Assembly: GCF_028583425.1 (NCBI RefSeq)
Contig: NC_072795.1
Span: 8,951,001-9,015,000 of the forward strand
Length of the DNA stretch: 64,000 nt
DNA from: Eublepharis macularius
Taxonomy: Eukaryota; Chordata; Lepidosauria; Squamata; Eublepharidae
Reading direction: 5' to 3'
Below are positions 10,921 through 23,690 of this stretch, one piece after another. The stretch's first letter is position 1; each line of letters begins with the position of its first letter. The notes beneath the pieces were generated by a model, which searched no databases, was not told the DNA's origin, and saw only the letters and a list, made by a program, of their open reading frames with translations. Made by a program: the position numbers and the translations under genes.

Positions 10921-12695
10921 TCCCAAAACTAATTTCTCCCCTTTTCCTCCCTTATTTTCTCAGTCTTGTATGTGTACTGTGTGTGATTTTTGTACATTTG
11001 CTCTTTTATTTCTCTTTTAATTAAAAGAAACCCCTTTCTGATTGAATATCTGCCCGGTTCATTTCACGAGTTCTCTTAAGGGAATAATTCCTGTAAACAT
11101 AGTTGAAAAATCCTAGTTACCCTCTCTCACTTTATCTCCTTTAAGCCATTTCCTCTAACTAATTAGGAGACTGCCTATTTGAGTAACACTAGCAGAAAGG
11201 GAACTTAAGTTGGAAAAAGTCTCCTTATCTATCTGACCATTTCCTGGTCAAAAACGCTGGCCGTTTGAAGCATTACTGGATCAGATCTGAAATTCATTAG
11301 TTTTCTTTTGCCCTCATTATTTTTGTGAGTGTTTTTTTAATGGGGAACGGGAGCGGGGACCAACTGGAGTCTCCAGGGCAGCTGTTTTTGCATTCTATGG
11401 CAACTAAATTGCACAGAATAGTACAGTCCTCCCTCTGAACCATTGACTCACCAAGTTTCCAGTACACACAAACAAGGGGGGTAAATGTTAACAGACCCTA
11501 CATTAGTTGAGTGTTGGCAGTACATGATCGTCACTTCACTAACGCCTACGTTTTGATCCTGCATAGGTCAGACATATGCAAAATCCCACCCCTCACCCCT
11601 ATTCACAGCAGACAGAGGAATGTTTGAGCCTGAGATAGCTTTGGGGAACATTGATGGATTTGTCTCCATATTTTTTTCCATTCTTGACCAATAAAGTTTT
11701 GAGACAGGCTAGCTTGACCTCTCTTTCTGATTAAAAAGACTACCTACTTATCCCAAAGTTTAAACAAATAGAGAAGAAGTCTTAACTAAGTTTGGAGACA
11801 GTCTCCACAGCATTTGAGTCAAGGTTAACATAGTAAGAGAAAGGCCAAAACTACAGCACTCTAGATGTTCCTCCACTTTACTTTTGCAGGACTTCTACAG
11901 TCATAGTTGGCAACTGGAAAAATCCCAACTGAGCATACTTGGAGAAGGCCAATGAATGACCCACTTTGTTCAATACCTTGGACAGCACTGTGACTCTTTC
12001 CATTTTAAAAACCAGTCAACTTTCACCCTTATTGGCATAACATGATCCTTGGCTGTTTTTCAGGGAGGAGACAGCCCTTCCTCCTCACCCCCTGCTGAGT
12101 GCCAATATCTCATAGCACACAGAGATATCACCTATGCCTCTTTCCTTTCTGTGCATAAAAATACACGGATAGGGTCCTTTTCCGTGCATAAAAGTCTTTC
12201 GGTGCATAAAGGAACATAGAAAAGATCCAGTGGCCACAATGGATAATGGGATTGTATGCTGGTTGGTTTCCTGGGAAAAATAATTTTGGAAAAAAATGTA
12301 TGATAATCAAAAAAAACACCTGTGCACTGCTGTAATGAAGCAAGCTGCACTAGTCTAAACTCAAAAGCACTCACAATCAAAACAATCATGTAATGTTTGG
12401 AGGAGGAATTTCTGAGATTACCAAACAGCCCAGTAAACACAGTTTTTTCCTTGATTTTTATGGCTCTGAATCTTGTTTATGTACACCCTGCTAATTAGCT
12501 TCAGGCCTGGCTTATTTAATCACATCTACTACAATTGCAGTAAAAGGCTGCCAAAACTGTGCCTTTTGGACAATCTGAGAAAAATGTCTGCTCAGAAACA
12601 AAGTGAACAATTAATTCCACACTACAGTGTGAAAGGTGAGGCTAGACTTCACACAAAGAAAACATGAGGGCTCAGCTAATTTTATTGGAGACCAA
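10921..12695. other. intergenic, LTR-like tails but no bounded element
   Basis: Poly(A)-signal-like sequences near 11691 followed by short U5-like stretches hint at further LTR debris, but I found no matching ends or flanking duplications. No exon is recognised. Confidence 0.3.
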
Positions 12696-12699
12696 ATAA

Positions 12700-12935
12700 A
12701 GTTGCCAACTACAAGGTGCGGTGGGGGCGGGGGTGGGACTTGCCATCTCTTGGAATTACAACAGATCTCTGGATGGCGGAGATCAGTAATCTTGGCGAAA
12801 CTGGCTGCTTCAGAGGGTAGACTCTATGGCATTATACGCTATTGAGATCTCATCCTCCCTAAACCCTTTCACATGTTTTGTCCTCCCTCCCACAGATCTC
12901 TAGGTATTTCCCTACCCAGAATTGGCAACACTAGG
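12700..12935. repeat. squamate GTTGCCAACT-type interspersed repeat
   Basis: It begins AGTTGCCAACT and ends AGAATTGGCAACACT. In between are a TTGGAATTACAACAGATCTC block and an antisense CAGATCTCTAGGTATTTCCC block. The same modules recur at 30107-30635, 31477-31590 and 32090-32195. The ends are near inverted repeats. Class unknown to me. Confidence 0.6.
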
Positions 12936-13085
12936 ATTACAAGTAGAACTAGAAAATAACAGCTACCATTAGAGAACCAGGTGTAGAGCAGTCTGCCACT
13001 AACTGCAGTCATCAAGCTAGAACTGCTAGGACAGAGAAGAGAAACAGAAAGAATGCCTTAAAGGTACATTAACTCTAGTTATGGA

Positions 13086-13290
13086 ATAATAATAATAATA
13101 ATAATAATAATATTTGGTTTATATACTGCTTTTCAGGACAACTTAACACCTACTCAGAGTGGTTTATAAAGTATGCTATTATTATCCACACAACAAATTG
13201 TTCCGTACACCACAGGCAGAAGGGCAGAAAGGATTTGCTCACAAAAAGGTGACCTAAAGTGGTGGCTGGGTTGTAAATTGCTCTCCTTTC
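13086..13290 (-). repeat. SINE, 3' part with (AAT)n tail
   Basis: Minus-strand copy: an (AAT)n tail, then the complement of the TATATAAACC..CTGAAAAGCAG and CTCTGAGTAGGTGTTAAGTTG blocks of the SINE family. The head is degraded. Confidence 0.75.
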
Positions 13291-13299
13291 TCCCCCACC

Positions 13300-14680
13300 G
13301 AATTGACCAAGATACTGGCTTGCATGTTATGTTAGCCAATAGCTAGTGCCCCCCTTGTAAAAGAGGCATATGAACAAAATAACAATTATTAGTACTATCT
13401 GAACAGCAGGAATTACACTTTTTAAACTAAAGCAGAGGCACCCAATCTTTTTGATCCTGCGGGCACCTTTGGAATATTGAGTGAAGTGCCATCCTAAAAT
13501 TGCAGCCACAGGAGGCAGAGCCAAATATGATACTTTCCTGGAGAATAAAGGGGAGGAATGGAGAATGAACAAAAACCTAAAGGGGGAATGGGTCCACAGA
13601 CGGATTAAAGAAAGCCTGAATGCATATCAGTCCCTCTGTTTCTCTAGTGGCTGCTGCTGCATCTATAGAAAACCCTTCCATTTGAATAACAGCAGCTAAT
13701 AACTTGCCCTGCCTTAAAATGGACCTGGCGGCTCTCTAAAAAGGTCACCCATGCCAGGGGTAATACTGATGGATGCAATGGCACCCACAGGCATCATGCT
13801 GGGGAATCCCGCCCTGAAGTTGGAGTCTCATTAAAGAAGCTTGACTGTTCTGGATTGGGATGTCTCTCTTTCTAGGTGTTTGCTTTACCACTCATCCTTT
13901 TATCATTCATCCTTTTCTGTGTTGTTCAGTTTGTGCTCTTGATTAATTAAGAATTCTTGAGCAGAATGTAAGTCTTGCCAGTTCATGAACCAAAGGATTT
14001 AAACTCTTACGATCCCATTTCCAAGATGGGAATCTCTTGCAACACCATTAAGCAGTGGCTGGAATTCTTTTATTTATGCCCCTTCTACCCCCATAGGGTC
14101 TTTGTTCAAGGCAGAGATATCCAAACATTAAAGCAAGCATGTAAAATAAAGTACACATAAAATAATTTTTAAAATTCAATAACCAGGTAGGACGGCCATT
14201 AGCATTTAAGCCTATTCCGCATGGACAATTCTCTCTGGTTCTTGCCCCCAACCACTTTGATTTCCTTCCAATCTGCACATACTTAACTCCTCATTCAGAT
14301 TTGGATGTGGTGTTTTCAGGGGTTGTCTTCTTCAAGTGCTTATTCCCTGATGTTTTTCTTGAACGTGGTTTTGTTGTTGTTTTTCCAATCATATAGAATT
14401 TCCCTCTCATTTCCCTCCCTTCACCCTCTGTTCTGCCCTTCTCTCTTCTGCAGGTCACTTCTTGCTGATTGGTCTCTCCAACCTCTTCCCAGCTCCTCTC
14501 TCCCCCTTTCTCCTTCCTACTTCCCCTCATCCCACTCTTTTCTGAAGAGGCACCTTTTTTAGAAGAAAATTTAATGATGTTATTACATTGTAATATTGGC
14601 ATTATTGCATTATGTCAGTTTGTCCCACTGGTGCCAGCCTCTGCCTCCAAGCTTGGGTCATCCCAGGCAGGGCTCTCCAC
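13300..14680. other. no gene recognised
   Basis: Only short chance open frames and a pyrimidine-rich tract (about 14390-14560) were seen. Confidence 0.4.
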
Positions 14681-14689
14681 CAGTTTGGA

Positions 14690-15715
14690 TTGCAGAGATG
14701 TTACTGGAATTGGTATCCTAGCAAGAAGGGGGAATTAGCAGCAAGGAGAAGGCTATGCAAGAGGGGTGACATCCTCCACCAATTTTTACGGAGTCCCCAC
14801 CCCAAGGAAACGGTGTTCTTTGAAAGAAAGTAATTTTATTAAAATGAGAAAACTCAAACACAAAAGAGACAAAATAAACATTTCTCACAAGTACACAAGA
14901 GTCCTAGGACGCAGTAAGGAAAAATGGGAATAGATTGCAGGATTTTTGGGTGATAGTTATCAATTAGATGAGTAGAGTAGTCCACAGAAGAAGAGAGCTT
15001 CAAACGGCCAGCGTTCTTGACCAGGAAATGGTCAGATAGATTCTGAGGGCACAGTACTTGGGTCCCAGTAAGCATGAACAATTTGACTGGAGGAAAGTCA
15101 ATATTCTTATAGTGCCAGACCCTGGGGCTGAAGAGTGAATTCACTTCAGCTGGTAAGACAAAAACCTTAATGAGTGTCTCCTGGGACAGACAAAAAGCTT
15201 GAGTATTTTGATTGGTGCTGCCAGGGTGTAACAAAAGAATTCAATTGGTTGCTCCTGGTGTCTTACAAAGAAACTGTAGGTAATTAAATTGTCCTGGATC
15301 TGGCTGATGAATTTAGAGTTTTAATTAAATGTTCCCAGGAAGAAGTTTAAACTTATCAGAGCTGATGGATGGTCCTAGATTGCCAGGCAGGATCTAATCA
15401 ATGGAAAGAGGAGAGATTGAAATATTCATGGGGAGATGACTCACAACCACTTTTCTTGTCAAAGATAGCATGTCCGCAGCTTGGGAGGGCAAGAACTAAT
15501 CATGCCCAGTCAGTCGGCATGTACTCACACTCCATTCATGTTTCACTCTCCCAGGTGGGAGCTGGCAATGCTTTGCTCAGCCAGATGGCTTGCTAATGCA
15601 GTTTGAAGTGCATTAGATTCAGTGGTTTATGATTTTATATCATAAGCAGTTATTAAAATGGCAGAGGCCGAACGGACTGTTCACAGAGGGAGGGGGTTAT
15701 AAATAATAAATGAAG
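14690..15715 (-). repeat. unclassified LTR-like repeat (member 2)
   Basis: It is related to 4681-5395 across most of its length and to 55740-56470 in its first part (a GGGGGAATTAG..CAAGGAGA..CTA block). On the minus strand a TTTTAATAAAATTAC sequence resembles a poly(A) signal, which is why I suggest a minus-strand LTR. No paired copy or target duplication was found. Confidence 0.55.
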
Positions 15716-16039
15716 TCTACTCAAAGCTTGGCTAGTGTGTATCAGGTAATTTTTTAAAACAAACTGAGCATGATGACATTGTGATGTTAATGTCATAACA
15801 CTATAATGATTGGGTTACTTAGTGTTGTACTTACATGGAGCTCTCTTAGGTTTTATACTTTGGAGGTAAAAAAGTTCTTTGTCTGGGGTCACTCTGCACC
15901 AATACTGCATGGATACCATGTTGAGTTTCCTTTTAATTTTGTTTCTCTTTTGTTTTTCCCCCAATGCTAGCACCGTAGTGCTGAACACCTCTAGACATCA
16001 TGACATCATCATGACATGACAAGCAGGAGCTAAGATGAC

Positions 16040-16567
16040 TTGAGCGCATGTCTGCTGAGTTACCGCCCAGTCTTGAACCTTCCGTTTCTGGGTAAGGTTA
16101 TTGAGTGGGTGGCAGAGAAACAGCTGCAGAGTTTTCTGAAGGAGACCTTGGCCCTGGATTCCTTCCAGTCCGGCTTCTGCCCAGGCCCTGGGACCAAGAC
16201 ACTGCTGGTTGCCCTTACGGATGATCTTCGCAGAAACCTGGATCGAGGTGGAATGGTGCTGCTGATTTTACTAGATCTTTCGCCAGTGTTTGATATGGTC
16301 GATTATGATCTTCTGACCACCGCCTCACCAATGTGGGAATTCAAGGGACGGCATTACAGTGGCTTGTCTCCTTTTTGTACGGTCAGGGACAGAGGGTGGC
16401 ACTAGGGAGAAGCTGTCATCCCACTATCCACTTGTGTGTGGTGTGGTGCAGGGGGTAATACTCTCCCCATTATTGTTCAACATCTATATGTGCCCCCTCG
16501 CCCAGATGGTGCGAAGTTTCGGGCTTGGATGTCATCAGTATGCTGATGTCACCCAGCTATATTTGTT
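16040..16567 (+). mobile_element. CR1/L3-type LINE reverse transcriptase, 5' half of interrupted copy
   Basis: Translation gives reverse transcriptase blocks in order: YRPVLNLPFLGKVIEWV, FQSGFCPGPGTKTLLVAL, LLILLDLSPVFDMVDYD, VQGVILSPLLFNIYMCPL and CHQYADVTQLYL. The catalytic YADD box reads YADV, so the copy is dead. The blocks sit in two frames. The reading is broken at 16567 by an inverted L1 insertion and resumes at 18066. Confidence 0.9.
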
Positions 16568-18065
16568 TTTTTTTTAAGTTTTTTTATTTTTTTATTACCT
16601 ACATCAACTAACAATACAGAGGGAAAGAAGGGGGGCAGGGGAAGGAAAGAAAAAAAAACAGCAACATATAACAACACTACACTACAAATAATGCTTTCCC
16701 TTCATACTGCCATTATTAAAAAATTAAAACTTTGTAAGATATTGATGGAGTGGTTGACCTTGCAAAATACAGATTACAATCCAAATTAATTCTCCCCCCC
16801 CCCCAGGCCTCGGGCGCAGTTCTCTCTGAGCAACTGCAACCGCAGTGCTCATTCCCTCCCCCCCCTTCAGACTTCAAATCCTTTTCTTCTTGCTTGGTGT
16901 CTTGCTGAAATCCTCAAAATCCCTTAGTTGATCTTCTGATGTTATCTTGTAAGCTTGATCTTTGTAACTAAACCAGATACCTTCCGGAAATAGCCATTTA
17001 TACTTTATTCCACGTTCCCTCAGAAGGGCTGCAAACTTTTTATACTTAAATCTTCTTTTCTGAACTAAAAATGGAACGTCCTTCAGTATCTTAACTTTAT
17101 TACTCAGAAAGTCCAGATCTGTATTGTATGAGTTGTATAGGATAGTGTCTCGGATCCTCTTAGATGAAAAATCGATGATGATCTCGCGAGGCAGCTGATG
17201 CTTCGTTGCATATTTTGAAGAAGCCCGACGGACTTCCAAAATGGCGCTTTTTACCTCTTCTTTAGTTGCCCTCGCGGGTGTCGCCAATAGTTCCGAGGTC
17301 AGACCCCATAAATCCTCATTTTCCTCCTCTTTCACATTCTGGAGGTGCAAAATTGTCTGTTCGTTCCACTTGTAGTCCGATCAGCTGGTTCTCCACCAGC
17401 TTTAACTCTTTATTCGTTGCCCTCACAAGTGACGCATTTTCCCGAGCAGACTTCTCTGCCCCCCCGCTACTTCCTTAATGGTTTTCACTTCGCTCTCAAT
17501 TAAGCCCACCCTTTGATCTGTTTCATTCAGCTTGTCAACAAAGGGCTTTATGGCTTCGATAACCGACCTCTTCACCAAGTCCTTGAGCGACTCTCCTTTC
17601 CCCTGCAGGGCAGCCGAGATTGACTTGCCCAAAGCGGGACTCTGCTTTTTCGCTGCCATTTTAGGTGGGGGGGGGACTGCCGACCAAATTCTGAAACACA
17701 GTGAGGGGGAAGAACCAGCCTTCTTAGCTTCAGATCCCACCACTCCTTCGCGTGCGCTTGTAATAACAGAAGGGATTTGCTTACTTACAGGCTTCCGCCT
17801 AGTTCTGCTCTTTGCCGTTTTCCATGGCCCGGCAGCACTCGAGGTGCCGCACACGTCTGCTGGCCTCCATAGGAACAAATGGGCAATTTACCCCCTGCAT
17901 CAATTTCAGGGGGCTCTTCCCGGCCCGTTCCGGACCCTACCTCCCTCACTGGGAGTTTTGGGGGCTAATCTTTGCAGATCAGCCACCCGGTCAGGCTGCT
18001 CGGGTGCTTCCTCTCGGACCTGCGGAGAGGAGAGTCCGACATGGCCGAGAAAACGAAACCGAATC
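16568..18065 (-). mobile_element. ORF1-only L1 element inserted in the CR1 copy, 18-bp TSD
   Basis: A minus-strand insert with a poly(A) tail (poly-T at 16568 on the + strand) is flanked by CACCCAGCTATATTTGTT at 16550-16567 and 18066-18083, an 18-base target-site duplication typical of L1 target-primed insertion. In minus-strand order it holds a leader of roughly 190 bases, an ORF1 (17878 to 16874) and a 3' tail of about 300 bases with a G-rich run and A-rich end. There is no ORF2 at all, yet both ends seem natural. Such a structure recalls mammalian HAL1 (half-L1) elements. Confidence 0.85.
16874..17878 (-). pseudogene. L1 ORF1 (RNA-binding chaperone-like), frameshifted
   Basis: Minus-strand ORF1 of the L1 insert. 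The N-terminal part (17878-17423) ends in a likely coiled coil (VDKLNETDQRVGLIESEVKT). The C-terminal part (17350-16874) has PREIIIDFSSKRIRDTILYN and a WLFPEGIWFSYKDQ block, as in the RRM/C-terminal domains of L1 ORF1p. The two halves are in the same frame but joined through another frame: one slip is at a run of seven G near 17458-17465, the other near 17360. So the reading frame was lost by two small indels about 100 bases apart. By family, ORF1p binds L1 RNA in the cytoplasm as a trimer. Confidence 0.8.
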
Positions 18066-18890
18066 CACCCAGCTATATTTGTTGATGGACGGCTGGCCTG
18101 GATCAGCCCCAGATGTCCTGAAGCATGCTTTTGAAGCCGTGGCTGGATGGTTGAGGCAGAGTCGGCTGAAGTTAAACCCCTCAAAGATGGAGATCCTGTA
18201 CTTGAGTCACGGGAGTGTGGATTTGGGGCCCAGGCTTCCTACATTCGATGGAGAGGTTCTTACACCAACTCTGAGAGTTAGGAGCCTGGGGGTGATCCTG
18301 GATACCTCCTTGAAAATGGAGGCCCAGGTCAAGGCAGTTGTCAGGTCATCGTTCTTCCATCTCTGACAGACCAGACAGCTCACCCCCTATTTTTCAACCC
18401 ACGACTTAACTACAGTGGTCCAAGCAATGGTCACCTCTAGGTTAGACTACTGTAATGTACTCTACGCAGGGCTTCCCTTGAACTTAATCCATTGGTTACA
18501 ACTGGTCCAAAATGCAGCGGTGTGTGTCATCACCGGAGTGCCTTCTAATGCACACATAACACAAGTATTGCACCAGCTGCATTGGTTACCGGTGGAGTAC
18601 CAGATCAAATTCAAGATTTTGGTATTAATCTATAAAGCCCTATGCGGACTGGGACCGGCATATCTGTGGGACCACCTCTCCCTATATGAGCCCCAGAGGA
18701 TGCTTTGATCCAGCAACAAACAGTTGTTAATGATCCCTGGCCTCAGGAAGGCCTGCCTAGCATCAACCAGAGCCAGGGCCTTTTCGGTCCTGTCTCCAAC
18801 CTGGTGGAATGCTCTGTCTAAAGAGACCAAGGCCCAGCCAGATTTGTTATCCTTCTGCTGGGCCTGCAAGATGGACCAAAATGATTCTGA
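18066..18890 (+). mobile_element. CR1/L3-type LINE, 3' half of interrupted copy
   Basis: The reading continues with WLRQSRLKLNPSKMEILYL, LRVRSLGVILDTSL, VTSRLDYCNVLYAGLP, LQLVQNAAVCVITG, LHWLPVEYQIKFKILVLIYK and FSVLSPTWWNALSKET. These are the post-RT blocks of the same CR1 family, with a stop near 18365 and another near 18706. The first 18 bases duplicate the L1 target site. Confidence 0.9.
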
Positions 18891-18894
18891 TCCT

Positions 18895-20860
18895 TGAGAA
18901 GCAAATATTTAAAAAGAGAGGAGTAAATTGGCAGTGTAGAAAATGCCTGAGTGAAAGAACACCAAATCAAGGGAAAAAGTCTTCACATACTGGCAGAAGG
19001 CAACAACAGAAGCAGACCATTGACACCATGTCCAAGAAGTCCATTTCTTGGCTTACCTAGCCTCAGATGGTGGCGTACCAGAAGCAGGGGTTCCAAAGAT
19101 GGACACAGGGGATGGGTAGGATCATATGGGAACAGGAGGTCCTTCAGGCATGCTGGCTTTAAGCTGCATGGGGCTTTAAAAGTCACCCCCAGATTGGCTA
19201 GCATCAAGATAGTCTTGCATTACCATAAATGTCTGCAGCTAATACACACTCAAAGACCTTAGTTTAAAAGGTTACTTACATCTTCAAATGTAATTTGCTA
19301 GGTGAAATGGATTTCATATTGACCTCTTTAGTAATGGCTTACTCACACCTATTTTCAAAGGGCGCAATAACCCAACTTACATTGGAATGGTTAAGCAACA
19401 GTGTGATAAAAATAATAAATGATTCTCAGCAGGTCTTAATCAGAATGCACATGAGTCAAGCCTTCATGGGCTGAAGACCAGGTTGACTCCCAGAGATCGG
19501 AGTTTTGATCAGCTAGATAAGCATATGAATTAGACACATTAGCCTTTAGGGGCAAACCACTTTTTAAAAATTTATTGGGACAAACCATCTAAACTGTTTC
19601 TCCACTCATGCGAATGATGCCAACTGTCTACTGTCCAAATTTTTCTGAGTAATAACAAGATCATTATGATAGGTACCCTGTCCACAGAAGCAATAGAACA
19701 TCCTATACAAAATCGGAATCTATCTTCCAATTCAACTTATGATGTTCTTATGCTACTATGCTATGCGCAGCACATTATAAGAAGTGATTTATATTCAGCC
19801 CTAAGTCCTTTTGGATCTTTCTATTATGTCTACTATAAAATAAACCATTTCCTATTCATTGTGCCATGGTGGCACAATGTTCGTGTTCATTAAATACTTC
19901 GTGTTGCTAAGAGTGAGATCAAATTGAGACCTCATACCCTTCTTTGTCCCATATACCTTGCATTTCTGACAACTGTGTTGTGTGGTGGCTTTTAGGAAAG
20001 GAGAGCATATGGCAGGATTTGATCAGCTCTCCAGATGCCTAGCTCCAAAAGGTATTTTCCATATTGGAAAGTAGCACAGAGCAAGGACGTCTTTGATTGC
20101 ATGTAGAAGACAAAGCCGTTCTGTCACCACTGGCCAATTAACTACATAAAACCATACCTAAACCAGATAAAGGATTGCAAGTTTCAGAAGACAGACTTTC
20201 TGAAGAGCTAACACCCTCCCTTTCAGAAAGCAACATTTCAAAATATTCTGATAATGAAATGATAGAGAGTGCGTTTAATCAAAAATATGTCCTTCTATAT
20301 TCAATAGGATTCACCGTGAAACATATTGTATAAGATTTCCATCTGAAAGAGATTCGGTTTTCTTTTAACAAGGAGGTTTACATAGGCTGTGGGGAAGTTC
20401 TACCCTGTCCCCTTCACTATATATGATACTGAGTTACTGTAGAAGTTATCTTCCATAACCCTTCTTCAACAGGAAAGATATTGAAGAAAAAAAATGTTTG
20501 CCATCTTACACCAAAAAAGAAGTTTCTGTCTTCATTCTGGTGCAGCAAGTTTTCATCATGAGACATACTTGTGTCAATCATACACTCCAGACTTTCCTCA
20601 CAAAAAATGGCTCTTATATAAAGGGATAGGAATAAAATTTCCATGTGAAGATTAACAAATGTTTTCAAAAAGCACGCTGTATTCATTGTATGTATAGGGG
20701 TGATTCTGAACAGGAGAGAGAATGGAAGCTTTTAAAGAGACAATATTCTAGTTCACTGGGACTTTGGTAGCCATCACATTTCTCTCTCTGAGGGAATCCT
20801 TGACTGGTCAATTTTTCTTTCTCCCTTTTTTCATAGGAAAAAAATAAATTGACCAGCTTG
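18895..20860. other. no gene recognised
   Basis: I see no exon or bounded repeat here. Confidence 0.4.
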
Positions 20861-20869
20861 GTGAATCGA

Positions 20870-21435
20870 TGCTTATGGGCATATACATCAATCAGGAACT
20901 CAGAAGGAACACTATGTTCCCTGGAGGACGCTCTGTTAAGTGGATAAACATATTCTGGCAGGCCCTGGCCCCAAAAAGGGTCACCTTTCCTCAATCAGGA
21001 CCAGGGCATTCTCAGTCCTGGCCCCCACCTGGTGGTACTCTCTGTCTATAGAAACCTGGGTCCAGTAGGAATTCTCATCCTTCTGCTGGGCCTGTAAGAT
21101 GGATATATTCCACTAAACATATGGTGGTTATAGTGGGCAGGCCACGGAATTGGCCGCCTGGTGTGGGATGGGTTACTGTCCCCCCTGTTATGCTAATATT
21201 TAACGGTTAGCTACCCAGCCCCATGGTTTGTTGTTATTGCTTGGTTGTGCAGTACGTGTGCTGTTGCCTCTATTTTTTATAAATCACTATTTTTATTGAT
21301 GTTTTAGTTGGCTTTAAACTAAATTCTTATGCCGTTTTATATTTGTTGTACTATGCTCTGAGCCTGCTTGCGAGGAGAGCGAACTAGAAAAATAATCAAT
21401 CGATCGATCGATCGATCATTCAATCAATCAGGGTG
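20870..21435 (+). mobile_element. CR1/L3-type LINE 3' end
   Basis: It contains a RVTFPQSGPGHSQSWPPPGG block (degenerate C-terminus), a 3' UTR and the tail GCTCTGAGCCTGCTTGCGAGG followed by an (ATCG/AATC)n run at 21396-21430, the same type of terminal repeat as at 57818-57838. Confidence 0.75.
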
Positions 21436-21439
21436 AGTC

Positions 21440-23410
21440 CCTGCCCAATGAACTAATAAATGAGCTGGGTTTAAAGGAGAAGAATCCTCCGTGCCTCAGT
21501 AGAGAGGGATTTATGTGCCTCAGGGCACGACATGGCATGGCATGGCAGAGTTGAAAACTTGCCTTTCCCTTGATTATATGGCAAGGACAGTCAGGAGGCA
21601 GGCAGGAGGGATGGGAGGCTGCCTGAGTTGGTGAGGCACTCCCTTCTTGCCTCCCTAACCATCAGCTAACACACCTTTACCTGTCTTCTGCTTTCCATGC
21701 CCTTTCAACAAGTTCTCCCTAGAAAAAGTTCAGTTAAGTTGTGCACTAAGTCAGATGGGATAAGTGACATGGGTAGTGAGTCTCCTGTGGTCACTGCTGG
21801 GCCTTTCCCCAGTAAATTCTCCTCCATCACAGGATGTGACAAGGGAGGGTGACATGACCCTTTCCAGGGCTGTTTGGCCTCCGAGTCCATCCAAGTGTAT
21901 CCCTGCCACCCCTCGTGGCTTTGCTGTATGGAAACCAAGGCTTGGAATGCTAACCAATATTATTACAGTTGCTTAGCAACCTCCAAAATGGCAACTGAGA
22001 GCTCAGTGGGTATTTTATTAAAGCTACAGGCATTGTTTTGGCGTTTTTAAATCTCCCAATGTATTTTATTTAAGATTTCAGATTTTCCTGAAGTTCCTTC
22101 AATTTTGCAGAGAAAATCCCATCTGTCTTTACTTTGTGAATCTATTAATCTATATTGTGTTGCCTCGTTTGGAATTAAATATATAATGTATGACAGGGCA
22201 AATATTGGAAAAGTTAAGAAAAACTATACTTCTATTTTGTAGGAATATACAAAAAATAAGAAATATTGGGCAGAGATTATATGAATCTCCTCATCTAATA
22301 CATTAGATTTCAGTTTGAATATCTCCTGAGATGAGTTTGGAGAAATTATGGTTTTGGTTCAGAGCAAGTTACTTTTAGAAATATTAGGTTAGACATCTAA
22401 AATTTCTACATGTTGAAAGAATGATTTTGGCCAGTTCCTCCTCCTGAGGCAGAATGCTGACCTCACTCACCATTCTTGATGGTCTCATGTCCCTCAGGAA
22501 CAGAACTGGGAGGCATTTAGGGATTCAGTGGGAGGAGGGAATGGGAAAGTTATACTTTCACCAACAAAAATCCTTCATTTCATATACATTTTAGATAGCT
22601 TTTTAGCTAACGGGGTTTAAGACTATTTTAAGTAATTCATCAAAGCGATTCCATCAATATAGAAACAAAACAAGATTTTTCAGGATTTGAAACTTTAAAA
22701 TTTTATTTACATTTTCGTATTTGTAGAAAGCCAAAAAGCAAATATTTTATTGCAGAAAGTTTTAAGATTTAAATTCTAATTATTTCTAAGTATTGTTATC
22801 TTCATTCCATTTCAAAAGAATATTCCGATCTTAATTCCATTTTCAAAGAGTTTGTTTCCATTATCAAAGTGTTTGTTACTGAACAGTTCTTATCACTATT
22901 ACATTAAAGTGTAGGAGTCTACCTGCCATATCCTGTCATCCGTAGTCTGACAGATATTTGAGAGCCATGTACCCAGATTTTTGAAAAATTCACCGTCTCC
23001 TCCCAGATTAACATATGTTTTCTGTTCCTTCTTCAATTGTGATCCATTTCCATTAACAATTTGCGTATGTAGAAGTGGATCAGGGCATAAAAGAGCATTG
23101 TGAAATGAGCACCAAGAAAAGGATACTTTTTTCAAAACTTGTGTCTGGCATCTTCCAGCATGGGTCTGCAAATCCAACATTACTCTTCTTTATGTTTCAA
23201 GTTGTATGTATGCTCATTCATCAAGAGGAGGCAGCAAGATGGATGGATATTGTGGAGAAACCAGAAACACTCTGAATTCTTTACCACACAGAAAAATGTA
23301 ACATACACATGCTGTGCTATGGCTATAATATGCATCAGTTGGCTGTATTGGCTTTTTTTTTCAGGAAAAAAATCCAGGTAGTCCTTAAATTCAGGAACTG
23401 GAGGTGAATA
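21440..23410. other. no gene recognised; A+T-rich
   Basis: The stretch 22000-22900 is A+T-rich without visible repeats. A CATGGCATGGCATGG run lies near 21528. No exon is seen. Confidence 0.4.
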
Positions 23411-23414
23411 TATA

Positions 23415-23690
23415 AGTAGCTTTGCCAGGTCTCCTTATCTTCCCAGCAGGAGGGGGCAACCCTGCACATATCTTGTAGATCTCCCTTGTGTGCTTCCAGG
23501 AGTGACATCATCATGCTGGCTATGGGAATGCTCCCTTGCTTCGCGCCGGGCTGATTCTTTAAGGATTGGGCTTGCCTGGGAGGTGTTTTGCTTTCCCTGC
23601 CCATTCCCCATGCCTTTACCACCTGCTGTCCATGTGGCGGGGGAGGAAGCTGCAAGTGGGGGATACCCTGCAGCCACTGGGAGACTGTCT
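23415..23690. repeat. GCCAGGTC-type interspersed repeat
   Basis: It starts TTTGCCAGGTCTCCTTATCTT with a CAGCAGGAGGGGGCAACC block and a TGACATCATCATGCTGGC block. Related modules occur at 30822-31148 and 37995-38380. Class unknown to me. Confidence 0.5.

Noticed and set aside
16874..17878. Minus-strand open frames as a host RNA-binding protein
   Set aside because: They lie within an L1 insert bounded by a target-site duplication and show L1 ORF1 blocks.
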